64,000 nucleotides of DNA from Aquibacillus halophilus (lineage in GTDB: Bacteria; Bacillota; Bacilli; Bacillales; Amphibacillaceae), in contig NZ_WJNG01000005.1 in assembly GCF_009649745.1 (NCBI RefSeq), positions 248,001-312,000 of the forward strand, written 5' to 3'. The translations under genes and the position numbers were made by a program. The stretch's first letter is position 1. Every line of letters begins with the position of its first letter. The notes under the pieces are model-generated. The model was not told where the DNA came from and did no database searches. It saw nothing but the letters and a program-made list of their open reading frames with translations. Of this stretch, positions 50,615-60,954 are shown in pieces.

Positions 50615-52192
50615 TTAATTCACCTCAACAGCTTTTTCAACCAATTCTCCGTCAAGAGACCAGGTTTTTGCTTTTATTATTTTTACCTCTATAATCTTAC
50701 CAATTACTGAATTTGGTGCTTTAAAATTAACAAGTTTGTTTCTTTCTGTGTAACCAGAAAGAACATCAGGGTTCTTTTTACTTTCACCTTCGACAAGAAC
50801 TTTAACAGTTTGTCCTTCATATTTCTTCATCGCCTCTGCAGATTGTTTGTTAACAAGTGCATTTAACCGTTGAAGACGCTCTTTCTTTACTTCCATCGGG
50901 ATATTATCTTCCCATTTTGCTGATGGAGTTCCTTCTCTAGGAGAATAAATATATGTGTATGCACTTTCAAACCCAACCTCTTCCATTAATGTCATTGTAT
51001 CCTCAAATTGTTCATCTGTCTCATTAGGAAAACCAACAATGATATCAGTTGTCAGGGTTGCATTCGGCATAGCTTTTCTAATTTTATCAACTAATACTAA
51101 ATATTCTTCCCTCGTATATCGACGTGCCATCACTCGTAAAACCTCAGAGCTTCCAGATTGAACTGGTAGGTGAATATGGTCAAGTAAGTTACCACCCTGC
51201 GCTAGGACTTCGATTAATCGATCATCAAAATCTCTCGGGTGTGAGGTAGTAAAACGGACTCTGGGAATATCTATTTTACTAATTTCCTCCATCAATTGTC
51301 CTAATCCATATTCAAACTCTAAATCTTTTCCGTAGGCATTTACATTTTGACCAAGTAACGTTATTTCTTTATAACCAGCAGCAGCTAGCTGACGTACTTC
51401 CTGGATAATGTCCTCAGGCATACGACTACGTTCTTTACCACGGGTGTAAGGAACAATACAGTAGGTACAGAATTTGTCACAACCGTACATAATGTTAACC
51501 CAGCCCTTTATCTTTCCCTTACGAACCTTAGGTAGGTTTTCAATAATGTCGCCTTCCTTTGACCAAACTTCCATAACCATCGCTTTACTAAACATTGCTT
51601 CTTTTAGAAGACTTGGCAAACGGTGTATATTGTGTGTACCAAATATCATATCAATAAAATGATGCTTCTGGAGGATTCGATTAACAACAGATTCCTCTTG
51701 TGACATACAACCGCATACACCAATAATTAAATCTGGCTTTTCTAATTTTAAAGGCTTCAAATGCCCAATTTCACCAAAAACCTTATTTTCTGCATTTTCA
51801 CGAATTGCACATGTATTTAATAAAATAACATCAGCCTCATTCGTGTCATCTGTCGACTGATATCCCATATCAGTTAATAAACCAGCCATTACTTCTGTAT
51901 CATGTTCATTCATTTGACATCCGTATGTCCGGATTAGGAACTTTTTATCCTTACCAATGTTTTGCATTTCTTTCGGGATAGAAAAGTCATAATGAACATC
52001 AACATCTTTCTTTAATCTTTTTTTAGCTTTTTTCATATTTGGTGGTTCATATGTTGCTTGAAAATACTTACCAATTAATTCATCCGAGTCAATACTTTGA
52101 ATTCGTTCAAGGTTTGAATCCTGATCAGATTTTATGTCTGTTGGATCCACCTGTTTAATTTGACTCGCTTGTTTCCGTTGTTGCTCGTTCAT
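50615..52192 (-). CDS. miaB: tRNA-2-methylthio-N6-dimethylallyladenosine synthase
   Basis: A 525-residue radical-SAM methylthiotransferase. The N-terminal UPF0004 domain holds cluster Cys in [23 protein letters not shown] and [10 protein letters not shown]; the radical-SAM motif is [13 protein letters not shown], and a TRAM domain closes the C-terminus. It adds a methylthio group to i6A37 made by MiaA. The N-terminal 50 residues are an extension typical of Bacillus. It is followed directly by ricA. Confidence 0.96.
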   Translation of the reverse strand: MNEQQRKQASQIKQVDPTDIKSDQDSNLERIQSIDSDELIGKYFQATYEPPNMKKAKKRLKKDVDVHYDFSIPKEMQNIGKDKKFLIRTYGCQMNEHDTEVMAGLLTDMGYQSTDDTNEADVILLNTCAIRENAENKVFGEIGHLKPLKLEKPDLIIGVCGCMSQEESVVNRILQKHHFIDMIFGTHNIHRLPSLLKEAMFSKAMVMEVWSKEGDIIENLPKVRKGKIKGWVNIMYGCDKFCTYCIVPYTRGKERSRMPEDIIQEVRQLAAAGYKEITLLGQNVNAYGKDLEFEYGLGQLMEEISKIDIPRVRFTTSHPRDFDDRLIEVLAQGGNLLDHIHLPVQSGSSEVLRVMARRYTREEYLVLVDKIRKAMPNATLTTDIIVGFPNETDEQFEDTMTLMEEVGFESAYTYIYSPREGTPSAKWEDNIPMEVKKERLQRLNALVNKQSAEAMKKYEGQTVKVLVEGESKKNPDVLSGYTERNKLVNFKAPNSVIGKIIEVKIIKAKTWSLDGELVEKAVEVN

Positions 52193-52423
52193 TTCACGGA
52201 ATCTCCTTTCACTGATACTTCGATTATAAAGAAATGAATTACCTACTAATAGAAGTTCACTAGAAAAAAGAGCTTAAATATCAAATGATAATTAGAACTC
52301 TTCTCCAATTTTACTATTATATCAGTAATTTAATATAAAAATAAAGGTATTATTAAATAATTATATGGCAGATTACTTACAATTACAAAAATGTTTTTGC
52401 AATTGCAGTAAAGTAAGTCATTT

Positions 52424-53344
52424 CTACACTCGTGGAAATTTATTAATAAAATTTAGATAACTAAATTTCTGAATTTCTTCACTAGAAAAATAGTTACGAC
52501 ATTCGTTTATTAGTGAGTCATAATCTAACTGGTCATAAAGTCCCTCCACAAATCTAATTGTCCCGTCAAAGTCTGAGCCGAGACCTAGACAATCTTCAGC
52601 ACCTTTTTTCAGGTAATAATCTAAATGATTAATGACGTCTTTCACAGAAGTACTGTCTTGGTCATTGAGGAAGGGGGGAACAAAAGTAACACCAATCCAT
52701 CCATCCTTATCGATCATTGCTTGAATTTGTTTATCATCTAGATTTCTTTGATGTGACGAAAAAGCAATTGTATTCGAGTGTGAAGCGATAGGATATTTAG
52801 CTATTTTCATTACATCAAAAAAACCTTGGTAGGATAAATGAGAAACATCCGTCCAAATTTTTTCTTGATTTAGTAGGTCAATTACCTCTTCACCAAATGT
52901 GCTTAGTCCTGCCCCTCTTTTTTCTCCAATTCCATCACATACAGCATTTGCTTGATTCCAAGTAAGTCCTACGGATCGAACGCCTAAGCGAATGAGTGTT
53001 TTAAGTTTATATAAATCGCTGCCAATTGGATGACACCCTTCTAATGTGAGTATTGCACCTTTTTCATTTTCTTTTAAAGACAACATATCTTTTTTAGAAG
53101 AAATAAATTTAACATCTTCATAGGGTTCAACTATTTGCTTAAAAAAGATATCAACCATTTCTAATGCAACTTTAAACTGGGCTTCTTCTGGTACATCCTC
53201 AGGTACAAATATAGCAAAACACTGAATCTTCACAGAGCTTGCTTTCCATTTTTCATAGTTAACTTGTAATTCACTGCTAGATTGAAAAGATATATTTTTC
53301 GACCATAGTTTTAATAAAGCATCGCAATGTCCATCAATAATCAT
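52424..53344 (-). CDS. Membrane-dipeptidase family zinc peptidase
   Basis: A 306-residue protein of the renal-dipeptidase family (peptidase M19). Metal ligands lie in DGHCDAL at the N-terminus, LTLEGCHPIG, the DVSH in KIWTDVSHLS, and HSN. The C-terminal LGLGSDFDG is also conserved. It should cleave dipeptides or peptidoglycan-derived substrates in the cytoplasm. It lies between spoVS and miaB, a common place in Bacillaceae. GAGGA precedes ATG 53344. Confidence 0.88.
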   Translation of the reverse strand: MIIDGHCDALLKLWSKNISFQSSSELQVNYEKWKASSVKIQCFAIFVPEDVPEEAQFKVALEMVDIFFKQIVEPYEDVKFISSKKDMLSLKENEKGAILTLEGCHPIGSDLYKLKTLIRLGVRSVGLTWNQANAVCDGIGEKRGAGLSTFGEEVIDLLNQEKIWTDVSHLSYQGFFDVMKIAKYPIASHSNTIAFSSHQRNLDDKQIQAMIDKDGWIGVTFVPPFLNDQDSTSVKDVINHLDYYLKKGAEDCLGLGSDFDGTIRFVEGLYDQLDYDSLINECRNYFSSEEIQKFSYLNFINKFPRV

Positions 53345-53387
53345 TATGTAAACGTTCCTCCTGATATTTTTCTTTTTCCAAAAAAAA

Positions 53388-53410
53388 CCTGCTTGCTTTG
53401 AGCAAACAGG
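53388..53410 (-). terminator. Terminator of spoVS
   Basis: On the minus strand CCTGTTTGC pairs with GCAAGCAGG (one G-U pair), then T8. Confidence 0.85.
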
Positions 53411-53422
53411 TGAATATTTGGG

Positions 53423-53683
53423 TTACCTTGGTTCAATAATAAATTTAATTGCAGTCCGTTCTTCATTATCAATCATTATATCTGTAAAAGCTGGGATACA
53501 AATTAGGTCAACTCCACTTGGGGCAACAAATCCTCGTGCGATAGCTACTGCTTTTACGGACTGGTTTATCGCACCAGCACCGATCGCTTGGATTTCCGCT
53601 GAGCCACGTTCTCTTAGTACATTCGCGAGTGCTCCTGCTACTGAATTAGGATTCGATTTGGCTGAAACTTTTAATATATCCAA
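53423..53683 (-). CDS. spoVS: Stage V sporulation protein S
   Basis: An 86-residue SpoVS, almost invariant among spore-formers: LKVSAKSNPNSVAGALA, IQAIGAGAINQSVKAVAIARG and the FIIEPR-type tail. It has an Alba-like fold and affects coat assembly and septation timing. It lies downstream of ymdB, as in B. subtilis. The AAGGAGGTAC site is strong. Confidence 0.96.
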   Translation of the reverse strand: MDILKVSAKSNPNSVAGALANVLRERGSAEIQAIGAGAINQSVKAVAIARGFVAPSGVDLICIPAFTDIMIDNEERTAIKFIIEPR

Positions 53684-53790
53684 TACTAGTACCTCCTTAG
53701 TTTACTAAAGTTGTTCCACTTTTACTATATTCTAGGAGTTGATAGTTATTACCTTTTATTATGAACTAATTTTTCAAAAAATTCAATTAT

Positions 53791-54588
53791 TCAGCCAAAA
53801 AATGGATGATCCTCATTAATTAATATTCGTTCGACTTTTTTCGTCTTTCCTGAACTGTTATCAATATCAACCAGAAAACCGTTCAATTGAGTTCTTCCTT
53901 CTTTCTTCACTTCAAATCTAACAGGTAGATTTGTAAGAAATCTCTTTATAACTGCTTCTCTGTCGGTACCAAGTATTCCATCATATGGTCCCGTCATACC
54001 AACATCTGTTATGTATCCTGTTCCCTTTGGTAGAATCCGCTCATCCGCTGTTTGCGTATGGGTGTGTGTTCCTACCACCGTACTCACTCTACCGTCAAGA
54101 TACCACCCCATAGCTTGTTTTTCACTAGTAGCTTCTGCATGAAAATCTACAAAAATAAGGTTAGTACGTTTCCTAGCCTCATCTATTAATTCATCAACTT
54201 TACGAAATGGATCATCTGAGGGTGGTAAAAAGGTTCTGCCTTGTATATTTATAACTGCTAGTTCTAGACCATTGGACTTAATAAATACTAGTCCTTTACC
54301 CGGTGTACCTTCGGGAAAATTTGCCGGCCTAATCATATATGGGGCATGATCTATAAATTCAAATATTTCTTTTTTGTCCCATGTATGATTTCCCATGGTA
54401 ACAGCCTGAGCACCCCACTCTAATAACTGTTTATAAATTTTTTCATTAATTCCCTTACCAGATGCAGCATTTTCTCCGTTTACAATCGTAATGTGCGGTT
54501 GGTATTTTTGTTTTAGTTTAGGTAAATATGTTTGTACCATATCTCTTCCAGGAGAACCTACAATATCTCCGATAAATAAAATCTTCAT
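53791..54588 (-). CDS. ymdB: YmdB, cyclic-nucleotide-type metallophosphoesterase
   Basis: A 265-residue YmdB/TIGR00282 phosphodiesterase. Metal-site motifs are FIGDIVGSPGRD, VNGENAASGKGI, MGNHTWDKKE, VDFHAEATSEK and VGTHTHTQTAD. In B. subtilis YmdB hydrolyses 2',3'- or 3',5'-cyclic nucleotides in vitro and influences biofilm and motility programmes. It follows rny, its usual neighbour. Confidence 0.94.
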   Translation of the reverse strand: MKILFIGDIVGSPGRDMVQTYLPKLKQKYQPHITIVNGENAASGKGINEKIYKQLLEWGAQAVTMGNHTWDKKEIFEFIDHAPYMIRPANFPEGTPGKGLVFIKSNGLELAVINIQGRTFLPPSDDPFRKVDELIDEARKRTNLIFVDFHAEATSEKQAMGWYLDGRVSTVVGTHTHTQTADERILPKGTGYITDVGMTGPYDGILGTDREAVIKRFLTNLPVRFEVKKEGRTQLNGFLVDIDNSSGKTKKVERILINEDHPFFG

Positions 54589-54737
54589 TGATTACATTCC
54601 CATCCATTAAATTAGCTTCAGTTTCACATATCTAATCTTAAAAGTCAAAATCGAATACTATTATAGTATTCCACTAGTCGTACACATCAATCTATCCTCG
54701 TAAAATCACTTTTTATTCGAAATAGATTATCCAAAAA

Positions 54738-54767
54738 AATAAAGCGACCGATTGGTCGCTTTATTTC
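54738..54767 (-). terminator. Terminator of rny
   Basis: AAATAAAGCGACC pairs perfectly with GGTCGCTTTATTT, loop GATT, and T7 follows on the minus strand. It overlaps the rny stop codon. Confidence 0.85.
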
Positions 54768-56323
54768 GCATATTCTACTGCTCTTGTTTCACGAATTACG
54801 GTCACTTTAATATGACCTGGGTAATCCAATTCTTCTTCGATTCTTTTTCTAATATCTCTAGCAATTCTTACTGATTCAAGATCGTCAATTTCGTCTGGTT
54901 TTACCATAATTCTTACTTCACGACCCGCTTGAATTGCAAAAGATTTTTCTACGCCTTCGTAAGATTCAGAGATTTCCTCAAGTTTCTCAAGACGTTTGAT
55001 ATAATTTTCCAATGTCTCACTTCTAGCTCCAGGTCTTGCTGCGGATAATGCATCAGCAGCGGCAACAAGAACAGAAATTACTGAAGTAGGTTCTTCATCG
55101 CCGTGATGGGAAGCGATAGAATTAATTACTACTGCATTTTCTTTATACTTAGTCGCCAACTCTTTTCCTATTTCTACGTGACTGCCATCTACTTCGTGGT
55201 CAATTGCTTTTCCAATATCGTGAAGCAATCCAGCCCTCTTCGCCAAGGTAATATCTTCACCCAATTCGGCAGCAAGTAAACCGGAAAGATACGCTACTTC
55301 CGTAGAATGCTTTAATACATTCTGACCATAACTTGTACGATATTTTAATCTACCTAGTATTTTCACTAAGTCTGGATGTAGGCCATGCACGCCTACTTCA
55401 AACGTTGTTTCCTCTCCAACTTCACGAATGTACTCATCCACTTCACGTCTAGCTTTATCTACCATTTCTTCAATACGTGCTGGATGTATTCGTCCATCTT
55501 GAACTAGCTTCTCTAAGGCAATCCGAGCTGTTTCTCTTCTTATAGGATCAAATCCTGATAAGATTACAGCTTCTGGTGTGTCATCTATGATTAAATCAAT
55601 GCCCGTTAACGTCTCTAGAGTTCGAATATTTCTACCCTCTCGACCAATAATTCGGCCTTTCATTTCATCATTTGGAAGATTTACAACAGATACCGTTGTT
55701 TCGGCAACGTGATCTGCGGCACAACGCTGTAAAGCAAGAGATAGAATGCTTTTGGCCTTCTTATCTGCTTCTTCTTTAGCACGATTTTCCGCTTCTTTTA
55801 TCATAATAGCAGTTTCGTGTGTAACTTCTTTTTCAACACGCTCTAAAATTATCTGTTTTGCTTGGTCAGAAGTGTATCCGGAAATGCGCTCAAGCTCAGC
55901 TTGCTGCTCACTTAACATAGCGTCCACTTTGCTTTCCATTTCTTCAATTTGTTGTTGTTTGTCTGCTAGCGAACTTTCTTTCTTCTCTAACACGAGCTCA
56001 CGCTTATCTAGCGTCTCATCTTTACGGTCCAGATTTTCTTCTTTTTGCATTAGACGGCTTTCTTGCTTCTGAATTTCTGCTCTTCTCTCTCGAAGTTCTT
56101 GATCTCCTTGTTGACGAAGTTTATGATTTTCATCTTTAGCTTCTAGAAGAGCTTCTTTTTTAGAAACTTCTGCATTGCGATGCCCTTCTTCGACTATTTG
56201 TTTCGCCAAGTCCTCTGCACTAGAAATTTTCTTTTCAGCAATAGATTTACGAATCAGATAACCAACAACAATACCGACGATAAGGGTAAGCAAAATGGAG
56301 ATGATTAAGGTTACTAATTCCAT
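54761..56323 (-). CDS. rny: Ribonuclease Y
   Basis: A 520-residue RNase Y, the main endonuclease that starts mRNA decay in Bacillus. It has one N-terminal membrane helix ([20 protein letters not shown]), a long coiled coil (about 30-190), a KH domain ([15 protein letters not shown]) and an HD domain with [14 protein letters not shown] and [12 protein letters not shown] start at ATG 56323 behind GAGGAGG, which gives the exact usual length; the frame is open to 56362. RicA, its specificity factor, is close by. Confidence 0.96.
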   Translation of the reverse strand: MELVTLIISILLTLIVGIVVGYLIRKSIAEKKISSAEDLAKQIVEEGHRNAEVSKKEALLEAKDENHKLRQQGDQELRERRAEIQKQESRLMQKEENLDRKDETLDKRELVLEKKESSLADKQQQIEEMESKVDAMLSEQQAELERISGYTSDQAKQIILERVEKEVTHETAIMIKEAENRAKEEADKKAKSILSLALQRCAADHVAETTVSVVNLPNDEMKGRIIGREGRNIRTLETLTGIDLIIDDTPEAVILSGFDPIRRETARIALEKLVQDGRIHPARIEEMVDKARREVDEYIREVGEETTFEVGVHGLHPDLVKILGRLKYRTSYGQNVLKHSTEVAYLSGLLAAELGEDITLAKRAGLLHDIGKAIDHEVDGSHVEIGKELATKYKENAVVINSIASHHGDEEPTSVISVLVAAADALSAARPGARSETLENYIKRLEKLEEISESYEGVEKSFAIQAGREVRIMVKPDEIDDLESVRIARDIRKRIEEELDYPGHIKVTVIRETRAVEYAK

Positions 56324-56421
56324 AGTTTCACCTCCTCTTGCTATAAACTTGTACTTGTACAATCAATTTTTAGTCGGCATGTACAGTCCTGCACTTTATT
56401 AATCTTTTTTAAATAAAGAGA

Positions 56422-56449
56422 ATGTATAATAAATTATAAAATTATACAT
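56422..56449 (-). promoter_or_regulatory. 5'-terminal hairpin in the rny leader
   Basis: ATGTATAAT and ATTATACAT form a perfect 9-bp stem around 10 nt. It begins at the predicted transcription start of rny (near 56448). Confidence 0.45.
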
Positions 56450-56454
56450 GTTTA

Positions 56455-56483
56455 ATTTTAATCTTGAGGGTATATAATGTCAA
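56455..56483 (-). promoter_or_regulatory. rny promoter
   Basis: Minus-strand TTGACA (56483-56478), 17 bp, TAAAAT (56460-56455). Confidence 0.65.
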
Positions 56484-56783
56484 GGAAACGTCAAATTTAT
56501 ATATGAAATATATAAATTATTCCGAATTTTTTTGTAAAAGTAGCAAGAATAGCTGAAAATACTGTCGAAAACCCTCGAAGATTCTTTATATTTCATCTTA
56601 CAATTAAGCTTGTCTTAGCATTTGTGTTTATTTAGTCTCACTATCTTTACAAAATAGCATTTAATTTAACTCCATACTTCATAGTTTCACTCGTAGGTAT
56701 TGTAATCTATTCTTATATTATTCACATGACAGAAAAACTATTGTTAACCAAATCCAGGATTGCTACGATAACTTATGACAAAT

Positions 56784-56811
56784 AAAAACGGCGTGAATTC
56801 ACGCCGTTTTT
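56784..56811 (-). terminator. Terminator of recA
   Basis: A 28-bp perfect palindrome (AAAAACGGCGTGAA arms) with A and T flanks; it follows the recA stop on the minus strand. Confidence 0.9.
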
Positions 56812-56821
56812 GTAAAATCTA

Positions 56822-57868
56822 TTATTTAATATCTAATGCTTCTTGATCTTCTTTTTCGCTATTAGCTTCTTTAGTAGCTACAACATCCATATTATAGTGA
56901 GTTCTTATCGCATCGTAAATTTTTTGAGCAACATCTACATTTTCTTTTAAGAATTGTTTTGAATTTTCTCTACCTTGGCCTAGACGTTCTTCGTTATATG
57001 AGTACCAAGCACCACTTTTCAGAACAATATCTAATTCTGATCCAATATCAAGTATCTCACCTTCTCTAGAGATACCTTCACCGTACATGATATCAACTTC
57101 TGCTAGTTTGAATGGTGGTGCAACTTTATTTTTCACTACTTTAATTCTAGTCTTATTCCCTACTATATCATTTCCTTGTTTTAAAGCTTCTGCGCGACGA
57201 ATATCCAGTCTGACAGATGCATAAAACTTAAGAGCGCGTCCACCTGGAGTTGTTTCAGGGCTACCAAACATAACCCCTACTTTTTCACGGATTTGGTTAA
57301 TAAAAATGGCAGTAGTACTAGATTTATATATCGCTCCTGAAAGCTTTCTAAGTGCTTGCGACATCAAACGAGCTTGCAAGCCAACATGCGAATCGCCCAT
57401 TTCGCCTTCTATTTCTGCTTTTGGAACTAAAGCTGCCACAGAGTCGATGACAACTATATCAACAGCACCACTGCGGACAAGTGCCTCTGCAATCTCTAAT
57501 GCTTGTTCTCCTGTATCGGGCTGAGACAGAAGTAGTTCATCAACATTTACACCTAAATTTTTAGCATAAACAGGATCTAGTGCGTGCTCAGCATCTATAA
57601 AAGCAGCTTGTCCACCTTGTCTTTGTGCCTCAGCAATTGCGTGGAGTGCAACAGTTGTTTTACCAGAAGATTCCGGACCGTATATCTCAACTACACGTCC
57701 TCTTGGATACCCACCAACACCTAAAGCAACATCTAGTGCAACTGATCCACTAGACACAGTTGCTACTCGTTGCTCTGCTCGATCTCCTAGTTTCATAATT
57801 GAACCTTTTCCAAATTGCTTTTCTATTTGTTTTAACGCCATGTCTAAGGCTTGTTTACGATTGCTCAA
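56822..57868 (-). CDS. recA: Recombinase RecA
   Basis: A 348-residue RecA. The P-loop [37 protein letters not shown] (L1 region) and [26 protein letters not shown] are intact. RecA catalyses strand exchange and activates LexA self-cleavage. The start is TTG 57868 ([12 protein letters not shown]) behind GAGGGGG; the frame is open to 57928 but no ATG has a site. A LexA-like box lies 69-82 bp upstream. Confidence 0.97.
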   Translation of the reverse strand: MSNRKQALDMALKQIEKQFGKGSIMKLGDRAEQRVATVSSGSVALDVALGVGGYPRGRVVEIYGPESSGKTTVALHAIAEAQRQGGQAAFIDAEHALDPVYAKNLGVNVDELLLSQPDTGEQALEIAEALVRSGAVDIVVIDSVAALVPKAEIEGEMGDSHVGLQARLMSQALRKLSGAIYKSSTTAIFINQIREKVGVMFGSPETTPGGRALKFYASVRLDIRRAEALKQGNDIVGNKTRIKVVKNKVAPPFKLAEVDIMYGEGISREGEILDIGSELDIVLKSGAWYSYNEERLGQGRENSKQFLKENVDVAQKIYDAIRTHYNMDVVATKEANSEKEDQEALDIK

Positions 57869-57936
57869 TTTATATCCCCCTCGTATAGTAACTAAATCTA
57901 TCATAACTTGTTTTTTGAGATTTAACAAGCTAAAAG

Positions 57937-57950
57937 CGAATAAATGTTCC
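57937..57950. promoter_or_regulatory. Probable LexA box of recA
   Basis: CGAATAAATGTTCC matches CGAAY-N4-GTTCG with a change at the last base. Confidence 0.6.
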
Positions 57951-58112
57951 CTTGTTTTTACATGTAATAATATTCCAAAAATGATGTTTTACTTAAATGC
58001 TTTTTAAATTTTAATTTGATAATAGAATCGCATTTTTCAATTATAGTTATTTCTATTTAAATTTAAATTTAAATTTCCAAATATAATTCTCAATTTCATA
58101 AGAATTGGATTG

Positions 58113-59363
58113 TTACAGTTGAATTAAATGATTTCTGAGTAATTCAAACCCTTTTTTGACAGATCTAATCCTAATCCCATCTCGATTACCTTGAAAATGA
58201 AACTCTTTTACCAATGATTGATTTGAAGGACCGTATATCCCAATAAACACTGTACCAGATGGTTTCCCCTCAACTGAATCAGGTCCGGCTATTCCCGTAA
58301 AGCTTATGCCAATATCTGCATCTAATTTTCGCTTTACATTTTGTGCCATTTCCTCCGCACAATTTGAACTGACAGTCCCATAAGTACTTAAAGTGTCTAA
58401 TGATACACCTAACATAGTTTCCTTGGTCTTGGCAGAATAAGCGACAACCCCTCCCATAAATACGTCGGAAGCTCCACTTATTGAAACAATTGAATCTGCA
58501 AATCTACCACCTGTTAAGCTTTCAGCGGTGGCTATCGTTAGGTTGTTGTTCTTTAAAAGCTCATAAACCTTCTTTTCAATAGTTTCTTGATCGTACCCAT
58601 AAAAATGACTACCAACAAGTTCGAAAATTTTGTTTGTCGTATTATTTATAAGTTCGTCAGCTTTTTGATTAGTTTCAGCCTTTGCAGTTACTCGAATCGC
58701 AACTTCGCCATCAAACGCTAATGGAGCAATGGTAGGATTTTCTTGAGCATCAATTAGTGATTTTAACTCATGTTCAAGTTGAGATTCTCCAATCCCAATA
58801 AACCGTAGCATTCGAGACTGAATGACTGTATTTAGTTGTAATGTTTTTTTCAGATACGGTATAACGTGTTCAGATGTTATTGCTTTCATTTCATTAGGGA
58901 CTCCTGGCATAAACACCCAGATAGCATTGTTATGATCTACAATCATCCCAGGTGCCATACCTGCACTATTTGGTAATACTATAGCATCATCAAAAACTAA
59001 TGCTTGTTTTCGATTATTTGGAGTCATTTGTCGTGAATTTTTTTCAAAGTAATTTGTAATCTTATTTATGGACGACTGATCCTCTTTCAATATCTTATTT
59101 GTTAATGCTTGAAATGCTTCACGCGTTAAATCATCATCTGTAGGACCTAAGCCACCGGTCACAAAAATAATATCAGAGCGTGCACTAGCGAGTTCAAAGC
59201 TAGATTTAACACGTTCCAAATTATCTCCAACAACCCCATGATAAAACACATTGATTCCGTAATTAGCAATTTGTTCTGAAAGCCATTGGGCATTGGTATT
59301 TGCAATTTGGCCTAATAATAATTCCGTACCAACAGCTACAATTTCCGCTTTGAGTTGGCTCAT
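58113..59363 (-). CDS. cinA: CinA, competence/damage-inducible NMN deamidase-like protein
   Basis: A 416-residue CinA. The N-terminal MoaB/MogA-like domain (KAEIVAVGTELLLGQIANTN) has the pyrophosphatase-like fold, and the C-terminal domain, with ATAESLTGGRF and VAYSAKTKETMLGV, is of the nicotinamide-mononucleotide deamidase type. Start ATG 59363 overlaps the pgsA stop as TAATG; the frame is open further up. It often precedes recA in Bacillus, as here. Confidence 0.93.
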   Translation of the reverse strand: MSQLKAEIVAVGTELLLGQIANTNAQWLSEQIANYGINVFYHGVVGDNLERVKSSFELASARSDIIFVTGGLGPTDDDLTREAFQALTNKILKEDQSSINKITNYFEKNSRQMTPNNRKQALVFDDAIVLPNSAGMAPGMIVDHNNAIWVFMPGVPNEMKAITSEHVIPYLKKTLQLNTVIQSRMLRFIGIGESQLEHELKSLIDAQENPTIAPLAFDGEVAIRVTAKAETNQKADELINNTTNKIFELVGSHFYGYDQETIEKKVYELLKNNNLTIATAESLTGGRFADSIVSISGASDVFMGGVVAYSAKTKETMLGVSLDTLSTYGTVSSNCAEEMAQNVKRKLDADIGISFTGIAGPDSVEGKPSGTVFIGIYGPSNQSLVKEFHFQGNRDGIRIRSVKKGFELLRNHLIQL

Positions 59364-59941
59364 TATTTTGAATCCCTCATAACGTTCCAATTTTTAACAA
59401 AGTAATCATACCCTGATACTACAGTAATAACTAATGCACTATAAAGTGCTATACTAGCAAAAGGAATTCCTAGGTAAGAAAAAGGATAGTTGTGTAGCAG
59501 TAAAGCAGTAATCGCCACTATTTGTAAAACTGTTTTTAGTTTTCCCATCTGACCTGCCGCTAGGACAACACCTTCACCTGCCGCTACAAGCCTTAAACCG
59601 GTAACAGCGAATTCCCTACTTATAATTGTGATCACAACCCATGCAGGAGCTAGCCCCATTTCCACTAATAATATAAATGCAGCAGAAACTAAAAGTTTAT
59701 CGGCCATTGGATCAAGAAATTTACCTAAGTTGGTTACAAGATTATATTTCCTCGCATAATAACCATCAACCCAATCGGTAGTTGAAGCAATAACAAACAA
59801 TAATGCAGCAGCAAAGTGTGATATAGGCAACACTTGCTCACCTATATTCCATGATCCCCAGTCAAATGGAACTGTAAGTAAAATAATAAAAATTGGTATT
59901 AATAAAATACGTGAAATGGTAATTTTATTAGGTATATTCAT
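59363..59941 (-). CDS. pgsA: CDP-diacylglycerol-glycerol-3-phosphate 3-phosphatidyltransferase
   Basis: A 192-residue membrane enzyme that makes phosphatidylglycerol phosphate. The CDP-alcohol phosphotransferase signature lies in TDWVDGYYARKYNLVTNLGKFLDPMADK (DG-x2-AR-x8-G-x3-D-x3-D), between hydrophobic helices. Start ATG 59941 is behind TTTGGAGG; the frame is open to 59968. Its stop overlaps the cinA start. The neighbourhood ymf-pgsA-cinA-recA is conserved. Confidence 0.95.
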   Translation of the reverse strand: MNIPNKITISRILLIPIFIILLTVPFDWGSWNIGEQVLPISHFAAALLFVIASTTDWVDGYYARKYNLVTNLGKFLDPMADKLLVSAAFILLVEMGLAPAWVVITIISREFAVTGLRLVAAGEGVVLAAGQMGKLKTVLQIVAITALLLHNYPFSYLGIPFASIALYSALVITVVSGYDYFVKNWNVMRDSK

Positions 59942-60036
59942 ATATAATTCCTCCAAATTTAATAGCATCTTTACGCAAGTGAAACCCTTCCCATCCTAAG
60001 ATGAAAAGGGTCAATCTAAAGTTGTAATTCCTTCTT

Positions 60037-60936
60037 TTATTCTGCACTATTTTGAACATTAATCCAAACTTTTTGGACTTTGCTCGGTTCTATATCTTCT
60101 GGTAGTTCTAATGTTACACCATTTATTTTTATATCTAACGAGGTTGGATTACCAAACCTTAAATAAATTTGTTCTTCTCCTGTTAAATCTTGTTCATAAG
60201 GAGTCTGATTTGCGTAGAACATCTCGTTATAAAAAACATTTCCTTTTCCGTTTTCGATTTCAAGCCAATGTTCATTGTCGGTATTAAGTGTTACTACTAA
60301 TTGATCTGTAGTATTAATAAATTCATACGTTTGTTCGGCATTTCCTTGATCGGTTAATGTCAGAGTTGGTTCAGGCTCTTCCTCTACGTCAGTTTCTTCC
60401 TCATCCTCAGCAGGAGCTTCTTCCTGTTCTTCTTCTCCATCACCTACATCAGCATTTTCTTGTTGATCACGGGGTAACTGTACTTCATCGTTCCCACCAT
60501 TGTCTTCTTCAGTTTGGCGGGGTTCATTAGTATCATCCGCTTGTGATTTTTGGTAGAAATACCAAAAGGCAAATATGGTTCCCACTATCAAAATAATTAC
60601 AATAGCAGTAGGTAGAAAAGAAAAAATAGCTGGACTCTTAGTCGAAGACGTATCTTTCCTACTACGTTGAACTCGTGTGTACTGAATTGAACTTTCATCA
60701 CTTGAAGCAGGAAGTTCAGCTTTATGTTCTTCAATTAATAAATCAGGATCTAAATCAACGGCAGTAGCGTATTCTTTAATAAACGCTCGGACATAAAAAT
60801 TTCCAGGCATTGCACTAAAATTCCCTTTTTCAATTGCTTGTAAGTATCTAGTCTGAATTTTAGTGATTTTTTGTACATCTTCTATAGACAACTGTTTTGT
60901 TTCTCTAGCTTCTTTTAGCCTTGCTCCTAGTTCCAT
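60037..60936 (-). CDS. rodZ: RodZ/YmfM cytoskeletal membrane protein
   Basis: A 299-residue RodZ. The N-terminal HTH (GARLKEARETKQLSIEDVQKITKI, residues 3-70) binds MreB. A membrane helix spans about 108-128 (FLPTAIVIILIVGTIFAFWYF). It is followed by a 60-residue strongly acidic linker rich in Asp, Glu and Gln and a C-terminal beta domain (DUF4115-like). It links cell-wall elongation to MreB. The acidic linker is longer and more negative than I would expect, compatible with halotolerance. Located between ymfK and pgsA. Confidence 0.92.
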   Translation of the reverse strand: MELGARLKEARETKQLSIEDVQKITKIQTRYLQAIEKGNFSAMPGNFYVRAFIKEYATAVDLDPDLLIEEHKAELPASSDESSIQYTRVQRSRKDTSSTKSPAIFSFLPTAIVIILIVGTIFAFWYFYQKSQADDTNEPRQTEEDNGGNDEVQLPRDQQENADVGDGEEEQEEAPAEDEEETDVEEEPEPTLTLTDQGNAEQTYEFINTTDQLVVTLNTDNEHWLEIENGKGNVFYNEMFYANQTPYEQDLTGEEQIYLRFGNPTSLDIKINGVTLELPEDIEPSKVQKVWINVQNSAE

Positions 60937-60954
60937 CTATAACACCATCCATTT

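Larger units (their letters stand above)
56324..56821. other. Long AT-rich intergenic region between recA and rny
   Basis: About 500 bp. It holds the rny promoter and leader, then the recA terminator at its far end. A plus-strand frame from ATG 56477 (site GAGGG) runs to 56785 but has three in-frame stops and encodes two hydrophobic stretches. It may be a dead gene or chance. Confidence 0.45.

Noticed and set aside
58055-58076. Short AAATTT tandem repeat
   Set aside because: Fewer than four hexamer copies in AT-rich intergenic DNA; no flanking structure or link to a gene function.
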